The notes beneath the pieces are model-generated. The model saw nothing but the letters and a program-made list of their open reading frames with translations. It was not told the origin of the DNA and did no database searches. A DNA stretch of 64,000 nucleotides from the NCBI GenBank assembly GCA_034401795.1, contig CM067369.1, positions 136,074,365 through 136,138,364 of the forward strand, read 5' to 3'. This stretch comes from Chaetoderma sp. LZ-2023a (taxonomy: Eukaryota; Mollusca; Caudofoveata; Chaetodermatida; Chaetodermatidae). Positions 1 through 64,000 of the stretch are shown here, piece after piece (the first letter of the stretch is position 1; the number at the start of each line of letters is the position of its first letter). Position numbers and translations under genes: made by a program.

Positions 1-42
1 TACAATGAGACCAAAACGGGAGAGCGAGGGTCTGCAATCTCT

Positions 43-43
<1 letters not shown>

Positions 44-101
<58 letters not shown>

Positions 102-108
102 ATTATTC
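44..108. repeat. (TTA)n microsatellite
   Basis: About 65 bp of TTA/ATT units with one late interruption, at the left edge of the window in the intron following exon 13. Confidence 0.95.
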
Positions 109-319
109 AATATCGAATATACACAACGCTAAAATAAACGAATTGGCGGATTTTCATGACCAAAGTTGTTGATTTCTAGTGGTCAGCCACAGCCATTCGT
201 GTGTTAACCGTTGAGCCAAATCGAACCAGCAGGTTCTTAGATATCCATAGATCTGGAATTTGATGCAACACGGTTGAGGGATTCTACTTCAGATCACGAC
301 GAATCTGGAATCCCTCTTT

Positions 320-935
320 GACGCAAATGGCCTTTTTTGTTTTAAGATTTGAGCCAAATTGGATCTGTATTTTTATACAGCTTCGACCGCTGGACCGACC
401 GACGGACTGACTAACAGATGAACCGACTGACAGACATACGGACAGATTGACTGACGAACCACCTGACCAACCGAGTGATCAACCGACCGACCGCCTGACG
501 AGGATGGCCTTTGTTGCATTAAAATTTGAGCCAAATTGGATCAGTATTTTAGATACAGTTCTGACTGGCTAACCGACCAATCGACTGACCGACCGATCGA
601 ACGACTGACAGACTGACGGACCGACTGAGCAACCAACATGGATGGCCTTTGTTGTGTTAAAATGTGAGCCAAATTCATTCAGTATTTAATAGATACAGGC
701 CTGACTGGCGGGCCGACCGACGGACCGCCTGACGGACAGACCTTTACCGATGGACTGACTGATAGACCGATCGATCGACCGATCGACTGACCAATGGACC
801 AACTAACTGACTGACCGACCGACCGGCAGACCGACTGATGAACCGATTGATCGAATGACCGAACGACCGACCGACTGACCGACACGCACGTACTCACGCA
901 CGCACCCACGCACGCACATACGTAGACACACGCGC
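320..935. repeat. degenerate minisatellite with GACC/GACT tetranucleotide spacers
   Basis: Three related blocks of about 65 bp, beginning near 330, 502 and 641, share the core GAGCCAAATTGGATC and a following ATACAG...GACTGG. They are separated by runs of diverged CCGA/CTGA tetranucleotides. The spacing is 172 then 139 bp because the tetranucleotide part varies. The run ends in an ACGC/ACAC-rich stretch near 935. No coding potential beyond low-complexity frames. Confidence 0.8.
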
Positions 936-1008
936 ACACACGCTCATAAGTAATGAATACAATGATTATGAGTCGATGAAATGAGCCATATAATTAGATC
1001 ATACTTAC

Positions 1009-55294
<54,286 letters not shown>

Positions 55295-56418
55295 TTCTTA
55301 TAGTGCCAGGTAAACAGCTTTATAATTTCTGTTGACAAACAGGTTTAGTTGCAGTCGTAGACAATTTACATTAATGTTAAAATTGTTCCGGTTTAGAGCT
55401 AAATTATCCCTTTAACACTTGAATTTATTCAAGAAAATTTCAATTTTCCCATAGAAAATATCCATTTGCAGACCAAGAGAAGACAATTTCTGAAAAATTA
55501 CCAGTGGAATGACTGGCTTGGTTATCGAGCCAGTCATTTCGGTGGTAAAACTTCAAAAATAGTCTTCTCTTGGTTTGCAAATGGATATTTTCCAAGACCG
55601 CTGCAGAAGCCGTGTTTGGCAGATATGAGCGTTAAAGTGTTAAGCAGATATATCTTGGTAAGTACGTGTGTATCTTATTACATTTAAAAGATAAAGCCAC
55701 CCCGTCTTTATCATACCGTCGCAATACCAACTGATTATTATAGGGTTCGTTGTTGTTGCTTCTGCGCATTTACGAACCTAACTTTAGAAAATCCCTCATA
55801 AAATATCGATATAAAATGCAACATGTAGGTATTTAGTGGATCAATTTCTAGGTACACTGCAACAATAAGAGCGAAAACCTCGAATCTCTATATCAATATG
55901 AATAACTCTTTCAACAAAAGTCATTCAGATTCGTTTACTGTATTGCCCTTTTAGCCTATTGAGTACGAGAAGTGGGGAATAAACCTTCTGGCATGAATCT
56001 TCAACAATTTAAATTTCATAAACCTCCTCTCTGGAGAATGGCAGAATTGTACGTTATCAGTATCTACGAAAGCAAGATCCTACAGTAAATTCTTATCTAT
56101 AGATGGACATGGGCACGCGTGCCCTCGATTTGTAAAAAATAAACATTGATGTCTGACTAAATTAGCAATGTGGTTAAACCTTAGAATCGAGTTTCTATTT
56201 GTCTATACACACACAATTTATAGCCGTACATGGCTATACAAACAGTGGGTTGAAACTTCATATGATATTGATACTCGATGTCGAAATCATATTTCTTAGG
56301 ATAGAAGTATAAATGAAAATATTAAAGTCCTGATTAAACAGAAACGTTTTGGCGGATCATTGATTCAAAATGATAGGCTATACACGGGGTACCGATTCTC
56401 ATTGGCAATGCTATTGTA
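55295..56418. other. region upstream of the SLC5-like start codon
   Basis: Expected to hold the 5' leader, but no promoter or exon is recognisable. A TATAAG word lies about 10 bp before the ATG, too close to be a TATA box. The family B palindrome at 55457-55594 is the only clear feature. Confidence 0.4.
55457..55594. repeat. family B palindromic repeat, near-perfect copy
   Basis: Arms ATTTGCAGACCAAGAGAAGA and TCTTCTCTTGGTTTGCAAAT, inner ACCAGTGGAATGACTGGCT / AGCCAGTCATTTCGGTGGT, centre GGTTATCG. Arms of about 65 bp with few mismatches. Confidence 0.9.
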
Positions 56419-56621
56419 TTAACCCTTACCACACTGATGTTAATATCCCATCTTTTACAGTGCCAATAGCACAGAAGTTGGGACAAATTTTTCGACAATT
56501 CTGCTGGATGATGTTGCTGTTACCTCAGTAACATCTTCCACCAAATTTGTTGAAAAATAAACACCCGTTCATCCTTAAATAACAAAATTTGAAAATTTTA
56601 AATTTTGACATCAGCGTGCTA
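56419..56621. repeat. family C hairpin MITE
   Basis: Ends TTAACCCTTACCACACTGAT and, inverted, CTTTAGCACGCTGATGTCAA; centre GATGTTGCTGTTACCTCAGT followed by AACATC. Confidence 0.82.
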
Positions 56622-56709
56622 AAGAAGAAAAAGTAGCAGTCTTTATCATGTGTCAGTATTTATCATTTTAATTAGGATAATGAAGAGAAAATAGGTGGTC
56701 TGGAGGTCC

Positions 56710-57112
56710 GAGGTGAAAACGCCATAATTGAAATATATGATCTGTCGCTCAAATATATGACGTCAAACTCAGTTACATCGCACACAGGACGACGTCACAA
56801 TAAATAGCGACATATCTAACTCCGCCATGAACATTGAAAACTCTATATAGTTATACGAATTGTGTGTCTTTACTATTTAATAAACTTTCTGTTAAATATT
56901 TTGACAATAATTTGACTTGTTGCTGCTTTTGCCTACAGCCCACGTCAAATTAGTTTCAAAATATTGAACAAGTTAGATGAATAATTACCATCAAATTGTG
57001 ATTCTGGGAATTCAGGATTCAAAGTATATAAATCGAACCCAACAAGCGTAATGTATTGGCGGAGCTTAGCTTGATATGAGCGGGGCATAGCTCAAGTGGA
57101 TTCACCCATTCA
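56710..57112. repeat. family A' MITE
   Basis: TATGACGTCAAACTCAGTTA and GACGACGTCACAATAAATAG motifs, then TATACGAATTGTGTGTCTTT, core arms TGTTAAATATTTTGACAATA and ATTAGTTTCAAAATATTGAA with a reduced centre, and the terminal arm GAGCGGGGCATAGCTCAAGT. Confidence 0.75.
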
Positions 57113-58045
57113 TGATGTTAGAACTGGAGATGATCATTTCATTCTATCACAGAATTATGTTGGTGTCTCGATTATATACATTCGTGTCGGTATGCTGTTA
57201 CAATAACCGAATTATAATCATTAACTCGACGGTTCATTTGACCTGGTAGTATGTATGCAACAACTGAATTATGCATGGTGCCTCAATTCCATACCGCTTT
57301 TTGAAATGATGAATCAACTTCACCAGTACCGCCAAGCTCTTCCTCATTGAAGACCCATCTTCTGCGTTTCGTGTCATTGCAAGAACACCGTTCTATGGCG
57401 TAATCTAGCGCATGAATTTGGGTTGAAGGCCAAAACTTTGCCCAGCCGTTGCAGACCAAAGAAAGGCATTTGATTCAGCCATCAATTTCCAGCGTCCCCG
57501 TATCTCGTTGTCTCTACATATCTCCACATGGCGGCTCATGAGCTAAACCCGGAACATCAATCTTCCTCATAAACTGGTACTGCATTAGAGTAATACACAT
57601 CTATGAGGTTTAATGAAACTGTGACCCAGTCTGACTCGGCTCACACCCATATTCATCGGACTGGCGTGATGGTTTACCTGTCCACTAACATGTCCAACGA
57701 GATGCGAACCAATAGACATAACATGTTTTAGGATGTAGCAGTCCTCCAATGATTATGACTACTGAAAACGGTTAACATATATAACATATATAATGTGATC
57801 GGCACTAAATGTTACGAAGAGAAACAGCCAGATGGCCGGGTGGTCAATCAATTCTGCTGTGGTTCAGAATTCATTATTCATTATGTTCTACTGCCCCTAA
57901 GAAGAGCAAAACAACCGATGTGATATAATATTATGTAAAATAGCGCAGCTGTATGCCACAACGAGATTAGAAGCGAACTGTGGCTGAGCCCGTGAACACT
58001 AATACGAACAATTGACAAACAGCTACAGATAAATCATCTCACTTC
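57113..58045. other. unassigned intergenic DNA
   Basis: One short frame around 57455 (VADQRKAFDSAI) faintly resembles the first catalytic motif of LINE polymerases, but nothing around it supports that. No other feature recognised. Confidence 0.35.
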
Positions 58046-58047
58046 CT

Positions 58048-58089
58048 ATGCAGGAAAGAAAGAAATGGAGAGAGAGTGAGAGGAGAGAG

Positions 58090-58155
<66 letters not shown>

Positions 58156-58315
58156 GGGGATGGATGGAGGGAGGGAGGGAGAGAGAGAGTAAGAGCGAGC
58201 GAGAGAGAGAGGCGACGGGAGGGAGGGAGAGAGGGAGAGAGTGAGAGAGGAGGGAGGGAGGGAGGGCAGGGATTGCGGGAGGGAGGGGGGGGGAGGGGGG
58301 GAGTGAGAGAGAGAA

Positions 58316-58412
<97 letters not shown>

Positions 58413-58662
58413 AGAGAGAGAGAGGGGGGGAGGGAGGGAGGGAGAAGGCTGGAGGGAGGGAGGGAGGGAGGGATGGAGAGAGAGAGAACGAGATAGAGCG
58501 AGAGAGGGAGGGAGGGAGGGAGGAAGGCTGGGAGGGGGAGAGAGGGTGAGGGAGAGAGGGAGAGAGAGGGAGAGAAGGGGAGAGGGAGAAAGCGAAAGAG
58601 GGAGGGGGAGGGAGGGAGGGAGGGAGGGAGAGAGAGAGAGAGAAAGGGGAAATGGCGAAAGG
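58048..58662. repeat. polypurine GA/GGGA tract with central (TA)n
   Basis: About 615 bp almost without pyrimidines on the plus strand (GAGAGA, GGGAGGGA), split by a (TA)n run at 58318-58370. Frames through it on both strands are low-complexity artefacts. Confidence 0.97.
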
Positions 58663-58934
58663 GGGAGGGGGTATAGATTGTGGCCATGTCCATTCTGCTC
58701 TCCATATTGTGTGCTATACGAGTGCATGATGATACACACTTAAGAAAAGTATGTGTCAATCGTAATCGTCCAATTTATAAGGTGATATTATTTATGGCTA
58801 CATCCACAACCCTCTCCACTTAGCTATATTATATAGTAACACAGTTTCGAATACTTTGAGCAGCAACACTCGTGATCTGGCATATAGGAAAATGATTTAG
58901 TAGTAATATCACCTCTACCGTCTAGTAAAGATGC

Positions 58935-61720
58935 GTTTTAAAATAGACGAACCTAGGACAAATTGCAAAAGAAGGTTTTCTGGTTTTATTTTGTGCAGGG
59001 AGTCACTTTATATAACATATACCAGTTTCTTAAAAATAGTTTGATTTGGAATCCAGACAGGAAACTGATAGGCGAGAGTTAGAAAATCAAATTAGAATTA
59101 CATGTATTCTACAACGTGATATCATGCTAAGCCATATTTGCCAAATAATTGGTATGGTCAAACCCGCATATTGCGGACACCTGGTTTTATAGCCACAAGA
59201 TGGCACTTCATAAAGGCGAGTAGACATTAGGCCACCTGTCTTTAAGGAATGTTATCTTGTGACCACAGACATGATATAGACTAATGAGTGACTTATTCTT
59301 TTACAGAGAACGTCTTTTTTCAGCAACCTTTTGGCAGTCTCTGACATGTCAGATATAGACAGGTTTGTCTGTAAATTACAGAATTCGATCATTTTTATGG
59401 AATATATCATTGGAGTACTCACAACAGTGATGAAAATTAGCACCAGAGACACCTTACTCCAGAATTTTGGTATGGGCCCCTAAAAGTTGAACGTTACTGG
59501 CCGTGTGCCTACCTATATGAAAAAAAGGATTTTCATTTTACATAATATCCTAAAAGTGTATTGCTGGTTGAATCATTGATGGAAATATAAACGTGATTTG
59601 AATCTTTCCAATACTTGATATACAATACTAATCATAATACAGCTTCTGTACACGTAATGTTATCGAATGCATCTTAGCAGGAGCGCGTGAATTGCCATTG
59701 CATCTATGTTGCGTGGCTTCAAAAATTGATCTGTCAGTTGCCAACCAATTGAGTTAAACTTACGTTCGGAACTCATCCACACATGTGCCTGGTAGTGTAC
59801 ACTGTGAGAATGATATCTAGCTGCATCTGATGCTGGAGGAAGTATCTGCCCCTAAACACTACTGGCACTAGTGGCTACTTTGTCTGTAAACATTCGCGAC
59901 CGCAACTCATCCAATGTCCCATTGCCTCTATAAATCTGGACACGTACATTTTCACCTGTAATTTCAACCTTTATTGCTTCCAGTGTGTGTTTGGTGAGAA
60001 TTTTAATCTGTGCTTTGAAAAAAACATATCTTTAAACTTCCCTTACAGCTGAACCCTTACCTATACCAAGCAACCTTGATGCTGGGTCACAGCCGACATT
60101 AGCATGGATGACCTGCACAACTGTACATGTTGTGCACAGCTGACCATACTCTTGGTTATCTTTCAGTCAGATTGGAAGACCAAACCCGTCCAAACAACGT
60201 TCGAACAGCAGCACGGAAACATAGGGATGTTCGTGTTGCCACTGATCACATGTATCATTCTCGAAAATAGAAAAATTTTAATCCGTCTTGGCTATAAGAA
60301 CATCTGCATCTGCGTCCACACTCAGTCTTTATAGATTATTCCTACTTGATGCATTTTCTCCATCAGCAAGTCGATAAGGTTTTGCTTGTTATCACTATTG
60401 GTGGGAAAATATTCTTTCTTTGACTTCAAGGGCTTAGTGGCAGCAAAAGATACTTGTTGACCAATGACACATTTTGCTCTTCTGAAGTATGATATGTTTT
60501 TAGACGGTAGCTGCTGGGTGTGGTGCTTGCTAGACGTCTTACAGGGGTGGCATTTGTATAATAGTTCTCCACGTGTTTACCATACCTTTCACTGATGTTC
60601 TCGTATGCACTGCCATTCTTCCAAGGTAGCCTGTATACTCCCAGTTTAATACATGATGCAGTGGTTCCGTCCTGGATTGCACTGACTGATCTAATTTAAC
60701 TAATGTTGCTAGTGTATCCCCAAGCTGTGTCTTATTTCCCGCTCAAAAGGCGAAAAGAGAAGTGGGTAAATATGATAGTTTATAGCAGAATACGTCGTTG
60801 AGATCGCGGTCATGGTTGCTCTTAGCTACGATTTGAAGTCATTGAAAGAGGAGTTGTAGATCTACAACTATTGACTCACCACCTGCACAAACGATTTTCT
60901 GTCATATCACTTTAACCTGATCTATTTTCTTGAAGGGATGCTCAAAGGCATTCTGTTCAATCAACTTATCTAATATTGCTGAGCCAAATTTGATAGCGTT
61001 TTATGGATTCGCAGAACTATTATCGGCTACAGTAGCTACAATATTAAGGAGTGTTTCCACTTGTTGAAATAGATCACGATTACACAGAAATCCCAACAAT
61101 GTGTTTGCATCTTTGCAATTCTCTGTCAGATTTTCCATACTCTCGTTAATATCTGTGCAAGCAGCCATGGACAAAAACATCTAGTTTGCCATGCCTCTTC
61201 CATACCACACCCACGAGTTAAACCTCACGCTGTTTTCAGTGTTTACATTAGCACCTGTCCTATCACAAGGTCAATTGAAAGGTCTACAAAGAACCTATCA
61301 GTCCTACGAGCGACAAAATGTCCTGAAAGAAAATATCCATGCACATTTGGATTGCTCTCTTCTAAATCGAGTATATCCTGAATATAAATGTGCATTGCCT
61401 TGGTGCAATACAAGTGTTCAGAAGCAGCAAAGTGAGGCAATGTATGTTGGAGGGAATTTAAAGGGCGCCAAAGCTCACCCATTCTTTTTTTATTTCTGCG
61501 CATCTCATGTTTAGATTATCCTTTGAAAGACATCATTGCTACATGCAGTGCCCACTGTTATTTCGCTGGCTAAAAGAGCAGGAAAAGACCAAGCGTCTCT
61601 TGTTAAGTTGGGATGAAAGATTGCAACCATTTTGTTCTCCTTGCATTCATATTATGACTACTGTTGAAGGTTGCACATCTAAACTAAGCTTACTGTGTTA
61701 GCTACGTTGTATTGGTCCTC
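58935..61720 (-). mobile_element. second Academ-like element, minus strand, heavily decayed
   Basis: At 58945-59035 the plus strand reads ACCTAGGACAAATTGCAAAA and GGTTTTCTGGTTTTATTTT, clearly related to the terminal repeat at 1327-1462 and in the orientation expected for the left end of a minus-strand copy. The minus strand from about 61610 to 60050 then carries degraded protein in the same order as the first element. The right inverted repeat was not found. Confidence 0.72.
60030..61620 (-). pseudogene. Academ-like transposase/nuclease relic
   Basis: Minus-strand pieces aligned by eye with the first copy: CSNDVFQRI, LPHFAASEHLYCTKAMHIYI, FVARRTDRFFVDLSIDLVIG, LTRGCGMEEAW, VDLQLLFQ, LPWKNGSAYENISERYGKHV, FPTNSDNKQNLIDLL and ASRLLGIGKG. 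The corresponding motifs in the first copy are SNDVFERI, MPFFAAAGHCHYTKSVYLHL, FVVRRSDRYWAGLASDLVIE, LTRGRGMDELQ, LDPQLLFQ, LWKKGSSF, LANSANKQNFIDML and TSRLFGIGKG. Stops and frame changes occur every 100-300 bases. Confidence 0.72.
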
Positions 61721-61989
61721 GTACAGCTTGCCATTTAGGGATATCATTGATGGCCAGTGGCTGGCCGCTGCTGATCGAGTAGCAGATAGGCCGCTAGTTG
61801 CGTGACTGGGCTGCTTAGGGCCAGACACCCTACCTTTCTCGTGTACCAACTTGATATGCATTATTTAATGTCTCCACATTGTGATGGAGCGCTATGCTGC
61901 GGTTATCCATGTGGTTCTTCTGCACAGAGCTACGATGAAGTCCAGTATATCCATCTTCATCTGTGTCAAAGATATCTAATTTGACTGAA

Positions 61990-62115
61990 AGCTGTGCACA
62001 CACGCACACATGCACATACAAACACAGATGCACGCACACACGCACGAATGCAGGCACGCACACACGCACACATGAACCCACGCAAACGCACGCACACAGA
62101 TACGCACATATGAGC
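61990..62115. repeat. degenerate (CA)n / ACGC-rich repeat
   Basis: CACACGCACACATGCACATA-like sequence with CACGCACACA variants for about 125 bp. Frames through it are low-complexity. Confidence 0.85.
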
Positions 62116-64000
62116 CATATGAACGCATGCACAAAAACAACACACCTCACTCTGTTCCTTCCTCATTGAGCGTCTATTGACGCATCTGTCAATGCAAATG
62201 TCAATGCATCCAAGATTCACTTTGTGTTCGTGCATGCATATTTCTCTTACACACGCGAACGCACCTATGTGTGCACGCACCTCCAGCCGTGTCCGCTTCC
62301 AGGCAGTCCACCTGCCAGTGTGCGCATGTACAGGCAAAGAACTTAGTGTCTCTGACGATTTACCACTGGAATGTCCGGCTCTGGTACCAAGTTAGTTAAA
62401 ACTGAAGGGTCATTATGAAATTAAGAAATACTTTTAGTAAAATAAAAAGTAAGTGAATTAATTATTCATGTTTGCATTTTTGTATCAGGTAAGCGTCCGC
62501 CATATTGTTTTGCGTCAGCCATTTTCTTATCCCCACACCTCCAACGTAATAAAAGAGCACATCAAATCTAAATCCGTCCCCATTCACTTTTTTATGCCTC
62601 CCCTGTAAGACGTCTAGCAAGCACCACAATATCAAAGTTTCTTCATATAAAATACAGAGAAATCACGAACTGAGGACGCAAGAAGGAAATGAATTTGTTT
62701 ATAATTACATTCCATCCCATCCAGTATAAATATCAATTACAATTGACTATACATGTGTAGTTATTCTCTCTCAGACAAGCTAGTCCACCGTGGACGAACA
62801 CCAACACATTTTGGAAATATCAATAACGCAGACGTCATTGATCTATGGGTAGATTAATTCAATTCAATACAATTGGTTTATTTGGATATCACTGCACATT
62901 GTGATCGCTGACCACCGAGGACTAAGTCACCGCATGATGTTGCACCTTGGGAATATAGCTACCAAGACTGGCTCAAAACCAGTGGCATCTGCAATAGCAA
63001 TACCTAGAAGATGTGTTTGTAAAAGACTGTGACAAACTTCTTTAACTTGAACTTTGTGAACTTTGTTAAATCTGAAATCCGCACAAACATCCTCAGTTTT
63101 TATTCATTGCAGATTTGACGCTATTGCTATTTCTGCCTGGTGTTTTACATCGAGTGAAGTCTCAATCTTCTTTTATTGCAGCCTATATTTGTTCCAAATA
63201 ATCTGAAGAGAGCACCTGTCTTAGTCACCCAATTCAGCCGACCATCTCACACTCTGCTCGACGCGAAGACATAGCGTCCTGTGCGGTGTCACTCTGATAT
63301 CAAGTAGGACCTTAGCTATCAAAGTTGTGCGTGGTCTCCTCAGCACTTTGCAAAGCACGAAGGAATACAAAGTTAGGCCCAACGCATTCCAATTGGAACC
63401 TCCCCTTAAACGAAAGTCGCCAGCAGACTTTTAACTGCCCTCCTCTTAGCTCCAGTTTAGAACAGCGATGACCTCTGGATGCCACCGACGCCGAGAGCCA
63501 ATCTCGTACTAGCAGGCTTAGAGCATCTTTGAGTGGTAGACAACTCGTAGGTTATGGAAAGCTGAGCCTCCGGTTCGCCACTTTCTTGAATGTTGTTTCC
63601 CCATGCTCGCTGTGAACGATTTTACCACTGCGACTTACTTACATCAGTGAGACCGCACCCTATGGGCATACTCTCCCAAAGCGTTTCTTTTTTTGGCTTT
63701 TTCACACATCGAGCAATTTGTGGTTCAAACAGCCCCCTCCTCCTTATTTGTCCTGTTAGAGAAGGCATTGCCACTTGACACTTGATAATGTAACAGCCAC
63801 TAGTCCGCTTTTAGGGCACCCTAAAGAAGCTTCGCTGCTGATCTGCTTAGTCAATTACCAACTCCTTTTGGTTTTTGACTGCTTGGCCTACAGTCTGGCT
63901 AAATGATTAGTTACTCGACTCTGCAGTTATCATTTTTTGATTCGGCGACCAAAATAGATTACTATCGGGTCAACGGAAATCATTTCTTGAGTCAACAGCA
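62116..64000. other. unassigned DNA at the right edge
   Basis: A fragment of family B (ACCACTGGAATGTCCGGCTC) lies at 62362. The rest shows no long reading frame, RNA gene or repeat recognised by eye. It may include the 5' end of the SLC5-like transcription unit or a neighbouring gene. Confidence 0.4.

Noticed and set aside
320-935. Possible CRISPR-like or regularly spaced array
   Set aside because: Spacing is irregular, spacers are themselves tetranucleotide runs, and the sequence is clearly eukaryotic.
57455-57500. Possible reverse-transcriptase motif (QRKAFDSA)
   Set aside because: A single short match with no neighbouring RT motifs in any frame.
58023-58759. Ser/Leu/Pro-rich and Arg/Glu-rich frames of more than 230 codons
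   Set aside because: Translation of a GA/GGGA polypurine tract; no domain.
59252-59452. 66-codon minus-strand frame considered as an upstream exon of the SLC5-like gene
   Set aside because: It lies within the degraded Academ-like copy and lacks family similarity or convincing splice sites.

Overview
The window is nuclear DNA from an animal, most likely a marine invertebrate. The evidence is a 13-exon gene with GT-AG introns whose protein follows the animal SLC5 sodium-solute symporter family, APE-type non-LTR retrotransposons, hAT, Tc1 and Academ-like DNA transposons, many palindromic MITEs and long microsatellites. The phylum cannot be fixed from the sequence alone.

The one clear host gene is on the minus strand. 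It starts at an ATG at 55294 and runs leftwards beyond the window edge. I could join 13 coding exons (205, 140, 66, 52, 68, 39, 116, 141, 130, 89, 116, 68 and 87 nt) with consensus splice sites and matching phases. They give 439 uninterrupted residues resembling SMCT/SMVT-type (SLC5A8/A12/A6-like) transporters. The C-terminal exons lie left of position 1. About 1.3 kb of code is spread over 54 kb because the introns are filled with repeats.

Layout from left to right. 1-960: microsatellite and degenerate GACC-type minisatellite. 1009-1095: exon 13. 1327-7088: Academ-like DNA transposon with long terminal inverted repeats and TTA target duplications. 7763-9262: decayed Tc1-like element. 10373-10465: hairpin beside exon 12 (10504-10571). 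12.7-14.4 kb: truncated LINE. 14839-14954: exon 11. 15.8-20.1 kb: MITEs, with exon 10 (18775-18863) between two complementary trinucleotide arrays. 20625-20754: exon 9. 20.8-21.6 kb: GGAT array. 22010-22150: exon 8. 22.3-24.9 kb: MITE cluster. 25.0-31.9 kb: nearly full-length LINE whose first ORF carries an RNase H1 module. 32.7-33.3 kb: LINE tail. 33638-33753: exon 7. 34985-39026: hAT transposon with an intron. 39569-39607: 39-nt exon 6. 41.1-43.4 kb: exons 5, 4 and 3 separated by AGGC and CAT arrays. 44.6-46.5 kb: about three copies of a 620-bp tandem repeat. 48890-49029: exon 2. 49.5-53.2 kb: badly decayed LINE. 53.4-55.0 kb: MITEs. 55090-55294: exon 1. 56.4-57.1 kb: MITEs. 58.0-58.7 kb: polypurine tract. 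58.9-61.7 kb: second, degraded Academ-like copy on the minus strand. 62.0-64.0 kb: CA-rich repeat and unassigned DNA.

All recognised mobile-element ORFs contain frameshifts or stops, so none looks autonomous here. The most unusual items are the LINE ORF1 that joins an RNase H1 hybrid-binding domain, an RNase H catalytic domain and an SGNH esterase; the complementary (ACU)n/(UAG)n arrays around exon 10; and a palindromic MITE family that spreads TGACGTCA (CRE-type) motifs through the gene.
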